From: Phoronis australis
Taxonomy: Eukaryota; Phoronida; Phoronidae
DNA: 50,381 nt
Reading direction: 5' to 3'
NCBI GenBank assembly: GCA_002633005.1
Contig: NMRA01000157.1
Coordinates: 348,073-398,453 of the forward strand
How positions within the stretch are numbered: the stretch's first letter is position 1; every line of letters starts with the position of its first letter. The position numbers were made by a program, and so were the translations under genes. Of this stretch, positions 34,501-46,500 are shown piece by piece. A model generated the notes under the pieces. That model was not told the DNA's origin and ran no database searches. It saw only the letters and a program-made list of their open reading frames with translations.

Positions 34501-37500
34501 TTAAAAATTGGTCACTTTACTATACCTCTGCATAATATTTCTTCAAAAATCTTGTCAAAAACTAAAAAATAATTAACAGGAAGCCCAAAATTTCATCAGC
34601 ATCTGTCGAGCCATTACGAAAATAATCAACAATTAGTCAAAACCTAAAACAACCAACAGTGGGCACTACAGTACTTGAATCCGTCTGAAAATTATCTGGT
34701 GCCCATCACAACCGCAATATACCCCTGACAAGTTTCATAAGAAGTGGGAATCTGATATTCAAATAATCGGGTAAGGACAGTTCTGGTGAAAACTAAAAAT
34801 TGCCAAGATGTTGTAATGATAAGCCGTAGTGTAAGTCTAAACTATATTGAGTATATCAAGGCAAATCAACCTCTCAAACATGAAGGTGTCCCCATACAAT
34901 AAAACTATTAAGTAAAGTGTACCGCAGCAATAGATACATTGCTGGGCCATCATGTTACAGATGTGGGGTGCTAAAGGGTAGTTGAATTAGTGAAACTGGT
35001 GCAAGCCCAAGTTTCATCAAAATCCATAAAGGAATTTTGACAATAACTGACAGACAAGGAAAATCTCACTGAAAACTAGGGAAAGCCACAGTGTTGTAAA
35101 CACCAGGTGAAAAATAACTCTATGTCAAATTCCATCACGATCAGTCAATCATGCTATTTTTGAGATAATCAACGGAGAAGCGAGGTAACCTTGAACAGTC
35201 AGATGGATAGCAGACAGGCAGGGTGCTGACTGTATGCAACCAAAAAGAGTTTTTGAAGATGAACAAAAACCAATTTCAATTATAAGCATGCGGGACAGCT
35301 GAAACTATTCACAGAATGTTCTCCTACTGCTCAGATACCACTGACTATCTAGTCACGGACAACGTACCTGTACTATGATGTTCTTCAACGCATTTATAGG
35401 CAAGCTAGAGTCATTCCTTTTGAAATTCTTCAGTATGCCGTCCAGGGCACCCAGGGGAGCTAACTCCAACACCATACTGATGGGCTTTGGAATGATGCCA
35501 ATGAGGGAGACGACGTTGGGGTGGATGACGCACAGCATGATACCCACCTCCCGTCGTATCATCGTGTACGCATCACAGTATAGCTGGAGAGGGTCTCGCA
35601 TCCACTTGCTCTTAAGTGACTGGCATTATTACAAGAAAAAAGTCATTATGTTATCATGCAAATAATATGATTATAATACACACTTGACTCAAAAGATTTT
35701 ATTGAATCATCATAAGTGATAACAAGTTTTCGGCTTTATGCAAAAATAGTATTTTGACAACAAAAATGTGAGAGTCTGCACAACAAAGTGAGCTGTATTA
35801 CCAAGCCACCGTCCCATCCAGGAGAGATCATGTCTGGCCAAACTTACCAAAAGCACAATTTTTTAAGTACAGGAAGAAAACAAAAAGTGATCAAGCAGAT
35901 TATTCCAATCAATGCTTTAAACCTCCAGTAAAAATTTTGGCTGTTACATAACAAAAAACAAAATTGTCAACTTTCAGTTAATAAGTTCAAATGTTTGAAA
36001 ATTCACGTGAGTTTCGGCATAAAGTCAGACAATGATGACAAATGAAAGTTGGCATCATACAAGTGTTGGTTTCTGACAACACACGGGAACAATAATTCAC
36101 ACCTTGTAGTAATGTTTGACGTCCTCGTCAACACCGTCCCCAGGGTCCTCAGGTTCCAGCATTTTCACAGCCACGTCAAGGGTCATCTTTTGGGATTCCT
36201 GAAGAACACAAGATGGTTAATCCACCCCATCACTAACAATGACCGTGCCTAAGCAATACATAAGTTGTGCAACAATCCCGATAATGACTGAATGCTCGTG
36301 AAAATCCTAAGATAGACCAATTCGTAATTTTATCAATTTTCAAATTGGCCACACTCCCTTGCAAAGACAACAAATACGATAACCATAATACAGTCGGGGT
36401 AAAATGATGAACAATGGCTAGTCACTAGATGGCACTAGTGTTGTTGGTGGGTAGTGTTCTGTATTCCCATTATAGATCTAATGCAGAAGGATACTCTACA
36501 GTCTATGTCTTTTTCAAAGTTAATTCTTCGCGACCATCATGGCGTCAAATTGCTTCTTTTACGCAGCGGCATGAAGCAAAATGTCCAGCGACTCAAAATG
36601 TTTGTGACTAAAAAAAATTGCACCTCGTCTCCGTCAAGATAAAGCCCATCTTGCACCCCAGAATTTGAGATTGGGTCAAGTGAATGTTGCTTTTGTGCTC
36701 CCTAAAAGCAAACAAAGTTTCTTATTGATTCCTCCCACCAAAAGGATAATGTTCCACCGCCTGTAAAAAATCATGGCCTTTTGCCAGTTATTTAACTTGT
36801 CATTGCCTTAAATAATCAATTTAGAGAATATGGAAATCCTTTAATTTTCGTCTGACTACAAAAAAGTTCAACACAATCATATAGTTGAGCAATCTGTACT
36901 CAACATTTAATCAATCACGCTGCACGACTCTAGAACAAGTTTGCAGTTTATTTGAAATGTGGCATGCAATAGGTCAATTTCTGAGTCAAGTTTCGAGTAC
37001 TGAGAGATTAGACAACTGTACAGAACATTGTTTATGTTTTAGGTAATGGGGAACTCTCAGTTACAGATAGTAAATCCGTCCATTTATAGTAAACAGTCAT
37101 GCAGCTTTACTAGTTCAAGAAAACTAACTTTTGTAACCTTTCCCCTGAAGACAAAACCAAATGCTCCATGGCCAAGTAGAGACCCCTTCTGGAAACTCTC
37201 TGGACTGACGATATACCCATCTCCAGCAAGATCATGGAATACCTGCGACAAAAATCAATGTACAGTTGAAGCTGTCCACCTAACATCAGATCCTGCAGTG
37301 AGTTAACTACTGGAGAGCTTAGGGAGGTTACACAAGACAACACAAATGAAAGCGAGGTAACTGCTTCACAAGACAAAAGCCTGATACATTCCTACAGCAG
37401 TGAACATCTATTAAAGGCTGAAACTAAAATGTTAGGTCGGGGTGACAGGAATGTTGAAATGTGGAGTACCTAAAAGCAGACGTCATACTGTTTATGTTTC

Positions 37501-40500
37501 ACAAGCCAAGATTTTAGTTGAGCGAGTGTCTAGCATTATGGAACGTGCCTTGGGCATGCTCACTAAGGTAGACATTTTCAAGAGCCAACATATGTTGGCT
37601 GATGTCACCAAAATCGTGAATTAAATGCTGACGTACCACTTCTGACCCAACAATTCAACTCTCCCAGTAGCTGTCCAATCACTTTTCAGTGGCCATTATT
37701 TGCTAGTTTAGGCTATAATGATCTTGAACATGTGATTTAATGTAAGTGTGATTCGTTACGTACTAAGGGCGGGTGAGCTGAAGTCAAGATTTGATCTTGC
37801 ATGATTCCACCAAACATGCTACCCTACTGAAAGAAAAACACAAGATTTTTGAAAAATTAAAAATTTTCTGCATTTCTCTCCTTTCCTAAATTGCACATTA
37901 CCATCAGCAGCTGGCACCTTAACTGTTTTCTTAACAATAGTCTGATATAACGTGCGTGCCTTTTGAGGACCAGTTTGATACCCGTTATTTAGTGGGGAAA
38001 ACTGGTTCTCAAAATTCCAGCACGTAGTATCAGACCATACCGTTTTATTAACTTTCGCTACTCACACAAAGCGTGGTTTTACCACGCCGCATGTAGTACA
38101 CAATCTCATTTAGAATGGATAAGAATTTCCTGTAACAAGTACTTATAATAAATTTGTGGTTGAATGTAAAACAAAATTTCACTCTTCCAACATGTATGCA
38201 GCTATAGTCTGTGATAGTGGTCGATTACAGTTTATTTTCAAGTCTGGTTTTTATCATGATGGTTCATACTTTAAAAACGGAACATATAGTTTGAGCCACG
38301 AGTATTCAAATAAAATGACACAGAATTCTGCACACCATGACTGAGCTGGGGGGAAGCCGAGTTCATCACCTTAGTAATATTCCTTCATGACTGAGAATGA
38401 AGGGCAATTAACATGAATGTTAGCTGGCGGAGTCATTCCGCAAAAAAAATTTATTTACTAGACAAGTTATAATAGCCATTTGTCTGTTAAAAAAAGTTAG
38501 CCGTCATGACGGGGAAACAGTTAATATTTAATTTGTACAAAACTTTTGACTTGAATTGCACGTGGAGTGTTAGAATAGTAGTGTTAAAAAAATGCTCTTA
38601 CCAAATCTGGGGCTACGTGTATTTCACCAGTGTCCTCTTGGTGTTGTTCGCATTTCAGCACCTGTTGTTTGTATGAATACAACATGCACAGCTCCACCAT
38701 GAAGCAACATAACGTGGGCCAGTCAGTCTGCTTGCTGGCATCACTGTGGTTGAAACAATGAGAACATTTAACAAATTTCCATCAAAAAAAAACAGAAAAA
38801 CAAATGAATGAATCTTACAGTTAAGCCAAAACTACTTTTTATAGACAATTTACCAAATCCTATTGTGAAAAATAATGAAAAACACTAAGCACCGTCTTCT
38901 ATCAGAATGTGTATTAAGTAACCATTTGACAATGAAAATAATATAGAATTTCCAGGAATGTAAAGCGATTTTGAAAGAACTGCAGTTTTTTTTTGAAAAA
39001 TATAGTCACTAAGGTTACATATTACCTTATTAACAGATTTGTAAATTTATCCTAATATCTATAAAACTACAGTAGGATTTTAATTCTTGGTAAAAGTATA
39101 ATTTTTTCTGAAAGGAAAATAAGGCTGTTGGATTTCCATTTTTTACCGTAACCTACCAGTAATTAGGACACATAGCCATGTCTTTTTACTATATTGTAGG
39201 AATCAAAATAGAAGGTACATTGAAAATGGTAATCAATAACTACATGTCTCGACCAAATTTTGTTGAATGTTCAAAATGAAAACTTTGTCACAAATGCTCA
39301 GTTACCATAAGATAAATTCTCATTGCATTTTCATTTGATGCAATATCTGAAAATCTTAAATGTTCGATTCTGTCACACAAAGGTGCAACATTTGAAATTA
39401 ACAAGTCCTAACAATACCTAAGAAAAACGTACACTAATAGCATCTGAAAACTTCACATGAAACAGATCTGCTATTTATCAGATACGTCTGTTCCAAAGTT
39501 AGCCACATTTCAGTGGACATTTTTCTTCAGTCCTAAAGTAAACTTAGCACACTTCTGAGATGATCGAGTCAAGCAAGACGAGTAGAGAACATTTTTTTAC
39601 AATTCAGTTTTTGAAGTCAGCATCGCAAAAGTGAAACTTCATTGGCATCAGAATGATAAATAACACAAACCTTTACTAAGCAGAATGATTAGCTCTGCAG
39701 CTGTGTACACTTATTTGCCAAGTGACCTACCGACGTAAGGCATTGCGGGTAAATACTGTAGAATCAGGGAGGGCGCTGTGATATGCAAGGATGCCAAACT
39801 TAACATACAATAAAGTTAAAAAAAATAGAACTTTTGCACCTCAATCATTTGGCCCAAATTAACATTCTCAATAGCTTACTTATGACCAGGAGTAGAAATA
39901 TTTCCCATCACAAGGGGGTCCTTCTTATCATTGACGTCAACGTAATGCCAGCTGTCCCTAGTCTCAATCTGCAAAGTTTTCACATGCTCAGCGACAGCCA
40001 CATAACAGCGTGTGCAGGGAGCCAAACGGGTCACCAGCAAATTTCCCATCGTACTACGTGCAAACCTTGACCCTATGTCCGGAAACCAGTCTTCCAAAAG
40101 AGTGTCGATGTGATCCACGAGCCTGTTGAGGATATTAGAAGCCGTGTGGATGCTTGGCTCGACCATAAATTCCATCTCTGATGAAGCCTCAAATTCCATT
40201 TCATCGATCTCAACTTTCTTCTTGTCGCACCTTCTGCTGACATCGGCAAATTTTGACGTGAGGATCTCCAGTGTTTTATTGATGTCCAACAATTTTTTTG
40301 TTTCCTCAGAAACAATCTCTTCACACTTCTTCTTCTCTTCAACTGCATGTTCTTTTTCTCTGCACAATATCTCAATCCTCTCCTTAAGATTACTCCTATC
40401 CCCAGATTTTGCCGCCTCTTCAACGTTCCGATCGGCGTCCTGAATACGATCCAAAGCCACCTTCAACCGTTCTTCGTGAAGACGCAACTGTTCTTCAGTT

Positions 40501-43500
40501 GCCTTCTTCTTTGAATGCTCCCTCTCCATTCTTTTCTCGTCTGAGGTGACAATCCTCATCAAGTCTCTCAGCTCACTTTTCAGCATCTCTAAATCTTCTT
40601 CAAGATGTTCATTTTTGGATTTCTTTAAGACGATGTTAGCATTAGGAATTTCTATCTCCAACACTGATTGTTCCTCGAGACTTTGTTCGCACCATTCCTC
40701 TGACAGAGTACCATTTACGTCATCTTTCTGAAGGAGGTTCTTAATCTTGCAATAATAGTAAACAGACGGGTCACCACCAGGCACGCTGTTCACAACTTCT
40801 TTGACCTGTAATTGTACACCTCTTTTGTAACTAAGCAATGGAATTTGAGTAGAATCTCACCAATTTAAGACACAACAAAGTCACCGCGGACTGAAATTCT
40901 ATTTCACGAATTTTCAAATGAAAGGTAAGGATCTCCAAATTAATGCTTTTCACTTAGTCGTTATATGGAACACAAACCAGTCTTTAAAAGACTGGGTAAC
41001 CAGAATCTGCGAAGCCAATCAGAATTATATAATAAAATATGGTATAACTTAGTATTAAACTAAAGTACAAAGTTAACTACGAGAGATTTAAAATAAAAAT
41101 AACAGTAACAGCACCAGAAACTATACACAAATTCTAGTTAGCAAGATCAACACAAATTGTTAAATTGAACCCACTATTGTATCGTTAACACCCACTACTG
41201 TACCGTTAACACCCACTACTGTACCGTTAACACCCACTACTGTACCGTTAACACCCACTACTGTACAGTCAACACCCACTACTGTACAGTCAACACCCAC
41301 TACTGTACAGTCAACACCCACTACTGTATAGTCAACACCCACTACTGTACCGTTAACACCCACTACCGTATCGTTAACACTCACTACTGCTAGTCAGGGA
41401 TTTTATTAGCATCAAAAAATAAACCGATTATTCCTGAAAACAAGGCCATTTTCCATAATACCTTTCATTGTAATGCTGAAATGTTTAAAGTCACTTCACA
41501 TAAAGGTTTATTAAAAATGCTATAATTTTTATGGAATTGATTTATTTCTGTTATCAGTAGACAATTGCCCTTTAGCGACTGCAACAACTCATTGTTTGGA
41601 CTGGATTGACGGTAAGCGTTATGAACAAAGTCATACAAAATGTGCAACCTCTCATGTTGATACAATGTTACAAAATGTGCAAAATTGTAACTATGCAGAA
41701 GAGAATGTAAAGAGAATATGAAATCAAAGTAAATTAAAAGTTTACCTGTAAAATTGTCTGATTGTCATACATCAGCCGCAAGCCCGTCTGCCAACACTCC
41801 CAAGAGAGTTTGGTCGCAAATGTCTGTTTCAGCCAGCAGTTGACGGCCGTCTGCATCGGAACCATTTCATTCGTCGCCTTGTACAGATTTTGTGCCACTC
41901 TGGCCAGTGCCTAGCAGTAAATATAGCAAAGCTTATGAATTAAAAAAAATTACAAGTCAGTGACAATTTGCAAGTTGTCACTGTTCGCAATTCTGCTGTG
42001 AATACATCATGACACCGATAAGTGAAACTACAGTCACGTGTATTCTGTCATGTAAAAGCTCAGCACTCATGCCTACTCCCAACTTTTGAAGGAACATTGT
42101 TAAGCATCATGGGGATGCTTGCTTTAACGCCCAACCCCGATTTTTGAAGAAATAGTGTGTATTCTTGACTCTCCTAGTTTCAACTTGCAGTCAGACTACT
42201 GAGATACACCGAGCATGTACTTTTTCCTCCCAACTATACGACAGGACTCGTCTATGGAAAACACCAATAAAGTTTAATGACTAAAAACTGCAGACTGAGA
42301 TAGTTAGTACTAAATACTATGTCCTGTTTCCAGGGTGAGACACTGTCTAAAGATCTTTCACTCGAGGCAAGATCATAATTTACTAGGAAACACATATGGC
42401 AAAAAACCCTTTGACTTGATACAGACTACAAAATTTGAAACATTGAAACGTGAGCTGAACTCTCTTATTTGAAACACAGGTGAGTTTTGATATTTCTCAA
42501 ATTCCAGAAAGAAAACACGCAACTGCACAGTTCAGGAATAATTCTGTGCCAAGATTAAATGTAGCAATAGTAACATCAACGTCTTCAAATGCATTACACA
42601 CTCAAAGTGAAATAAGTTACAAATTAATTTCTTAACCCGCAACGTAAGAAACCATTGCTTGCTGAAAAAAACAATTTGATTTCTATCATAGAATTAGACC
42701 TTTCCAACAGAATTTGAACATTCAGTAAATAATAATCTGCTTTTTATTCCTAGATAATCAAAGGAATGTGGCAATATTCAGAAGACGATTACTTTGCAAC
42801 CAACATGATGTTCTAGTTATTTAGCAAGTTGAATGACTGTGTAACCAACACGTCGTAGGAAGTTGTAAATTCTTTCTTAAGATGGCATCGTTCTCTTCCT
42901 GAGAAACATAGTTTTTTCAATAACTGAAATGACCTTGCCACGTAAATACCTCCAGACAGTCCAGTTTGTCACTTTCCAAAGCTTTATTGATTTACTTATT
43001 AATAATTACTTGAGCAACATGGTAAGGTAAACTTATGTTACTTTATAGCATCATTTCTGGTTTGCTTACAAAATGAACTGTTTTAATTTAGCTTATAGAA
43101 GATTAGGGTCCCGCTATCTAAATGCTCTAAAAGTTGCTTTACATTTTCATCTACCAAGAAAGAAACTGAAATAAGTTGGCAGGCTTTCAGTTCAAGCAGT
43201 AGCCATATTATCTAGTTTTAATTTACACTAATTTAAGAAAACCTAGAATGCCTGCTTTAACTTAATTGTCATGGAACTTAATATAATGTAGATCTTAAGC
43301 CATCCAGGAATGTTCATGATGTTCAAATTAGAACTGGTCTGCTGGATTACCTTTTTGATTTCCTAGATCTTTGGAGACCTCTCGTCTCCTTTGACAGAAT
43401 GTTGACTATGCTGAGTCATGGTAACTCTGGTCACATGGGACCTTGAAACTGCTTAATGGTACTTATGGTACATAGCTTGAAAAACTGTCTGCATTAAGTT

Positions 43501-46500
43501 TTATGGTACCTATGGTACACAGCTTGAAAAACTGTCTGCTACATTTTATGGTACCTGCTTGAAAAAATTGTCTGTCATGGTAGCTTTAGTCCAAAGCATG
43601 AAAACTGTTTTCATTAAGTTTAACTAATGATGGCTATGGTACACAGCTTGAAAATAAAAGCAAAAAATGCATAAAAAAATTTCACGAGATTTTACCTTCA
43701 GGTTAGGAAAAAATCCAACAATTTATACTAACAACAGACCGTTTCTCTCCCTCCTTTTCTAGACTCCCTTTTCCTTTGAAATTCTGATTCATCTCTTACC
43801 TTGTCTCCTAGGAGCCTGGTAATGAGTCGAGCCCAGAAGCCGCTAGGGAAGAAGGTCATTAGGACCAGTCGGTGGATTGAATGTAACGGGTTTGGGACGA
43901 ACCTCTCCTCAGCAAAGGCATTGAATTCACAGACCTCTTCATCCAAAGACATTAAACGAGCTGGTTTGACTGATGGTTGTCGAGCATATAATGTTATCTC
44001 CGAGGGCACATTCTCGACCTCACTGTGACACCTGTAGAACGTTGACTTTGCAAGTACCTGCGGAGGACGAATTGTCTTGTGCTTGATAGTAGGGCCGATG
44101 TTAGTCACCACTGTTGCTGCGCTAGCCGTGTTAATACAGAGAGGAATCTAGAAGAGAAAAGAAGCGCTGCAATCGAGGCTATGTTGATTTCATTTTTAAC
44201 AGTCAGGCCCTTCTACCTTTTGCAAAGAATTTGAATTTTAGAAAATATTAATTTCAGCTGACAAGTACAAACTGTAACCTCATTCTCAGACACACAATTG
44301 TCTCAGTATGACTGTATAACTAAACACAGCTTAAAAAGTGGTCCTGGTTGAGAAGAAGTTATTTTATTACCCCATATTTATTTTGAATAGCCAGAACTGG
44401 AATATGGCAGTTGATCTTCTCTGAAAATGAACGTTAGGTGTGCTAAAAAACTTGGTATCGAGGCAAAGGCAAAAAAATCAAACTAAGGGAGGTGTTACGG
44501 ATGATTTGCAGGTTATTGTGTTCATTAAATGTGAGGTCTTTTGTTTTGCTTAGCGTTAGTTTTCTGCCTCGCCGCTAGGCACTTTCTAGTCTATTGTTTC
44601 ACTGGTTTTCCATTTCACTCTGCCCCCATCATTTGAAGCGTCAAGTCGCTTACTGTTGTCGACGTGTACTAGTGAGTATTTTCTTTCGTTATCTGTATCA
44701 TTTGCTTTGTTTTGGACGGAGTTTGTACACTTTTATTTCTCTTAGTTTGTATATTTGTGTAGATAGTATTGTATTTTATTTGTTGTAATTTTTGTGTATG
44801 ATTTGTTTCCATGGTCTGTTTTCTGTGTGTCTTTTGTTGGCCACGCCCCATGTCATCCATTTTGCTAATTAAGTGTTTCTTGTTCTTTGCAGTCAAGATT
44901 CGAACAAGTTTTATATGGTATTCAAAAGTATTCAGACTTTATTTACGGTGTGTTCATAGGCTACCTTTGGGCCACGGAACAGAAATAAAGATTACTATAC
45001 TATAACATTCTTTCGTTTTCACACGGCAAGAGGGTATAACAGATGTTGAACACATCCAAAAACCTACATCAGTTGTCAACATTCCACTAGGAATTTCATT
45101 GGACAAATCAAAAAGTTAATTTGCTTTTAACTTTTGGTATTCAGGACATAAACTTCAAGCAAAATCACAGGAATGAAAATTTTGAAAATTTATTAAATAA
45201 TAATTAACAGGAAGAGATATCTTTTCCTGATAGTAGTAACCTTAGGATACTATCACATATACCACCACAGACTTATTAACAAATTAATGCTCTCCATGTT
45301 TCAATTCAATAGAAACAAAAAATAATTATTTCAACTGTCAATGGACTCCTGTGCTTCTTCTGTTTGCAGAAGCCTGAAAATGTTAAATGGCCTAGGGGAA
45401 TGCGTTTGAGAGTGACTGGGCAAGCAGATCAGGTCAGTGTCACTGTGCGTTTATATTGCCTGTGACTCAGTATAACTGAATATTAAAAAACTGTTAAAAA
45501 AATCAAATTTCATAATGACCTTTAATAAGCACTTTCAGAGAAAGAGAGGTGGACGTCAAAAACAAATTAGACAAACAAAATTGGCCACAAGGGGCCACAG
45601 AATATACATTGCCATAGTTTGTACCTGATGTAATATGTACCACCATTTGCTTTTAATATTAATAGAAACCTATGTCTAATTTCACGAAAAAAATCCAGTA
45701 TTTTGAAGACACAGACTGAGGGAAACGTTAAAAACTAAAATTGTCACAAGGGAAGGCAGTGGTAGTCGAATTAGTCAGAAAATCGTTGTCATCCATCAAC
45801 AGCATCATAAGAACACCATCTATCAAATCGTGTTGAGAAACTGCAAGGGGTTTAGGACGTACAGCAGCAGATACCGCAGACCTGGACTGAGATAATGGCA
45901 CCCACAAAAATTAGTACTTTAACTCACCCGGTCAGGAGCAGTAATAACTAACTCTTGCTCCGTTGGTAGCAGGCTAGGAATGAGAAGGTTGGTCTGGTTC
46001 CATATGAGAGCCAGCTCAAACTTCTGCAGCAAGTCGATCAAGTACTTTTGGGTCGTCTCCCCTCCTAAAGTGGCATCCTCGTTATTCTTCAAGAGCAGGG
46101 CAAGACCATCGATCTGCATGTTTCCTGAATACAAAATGAACGCTGACAAGTTTGCCGTGAATTTAGCCAGACATCTTCAAAACTGTGGATTTTTGAACTG
46201 TCAGTAAATTAAAGTAACTCTTACCATGTCCTGAAAGTGGAAAGCCTGCAGAGCTAGATTTTTGATTTTTTACCCGAGTATGAGTCAGTTATTTCCAAGC
46301 CCACAGATCCCTTATAAACTGAGTAAGGAGTAATAAGGCCAACTGCTGTGGTCTAATGCCTTTTGATAGAAAGAACGGGGTTAATGTCACATTGAAAAAT
46401 TGCATTGAGGATTACATATAAAGATGAAGTTAATACGGTAAAATCTCACCAAATGAGGATTATTGTTTTAATATTTTTTTCATTGAATGCTTTGACATTT

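Noticed and set aside
40073-40423. Minus-strand ORF in another frame of exon 7, Arg-rich
   Set aside because: It is an alternative frame of the coiled-coil codons; its phase fits neither neighbour.
40126-40443. Plus-strand Ser-rich ORF opposite the coiled coil (also 40546-40731)
   Set aside because: It is the antisense shadow of LRRK exon 7, whose frame joins its neighbours in phase.
41160-41384. Minus-strand ORF of repeated VVGVNGT units
   Set aside because: It is the 21-bp minisatellite read in frame, lies in an intron, and has no splice or start support.
44594-45005. Hydrophobic ORFs on the plus strand as a membrane protein gene
   Set aside because: They are T-rich frames within the probable solo LTR, without a splice context.
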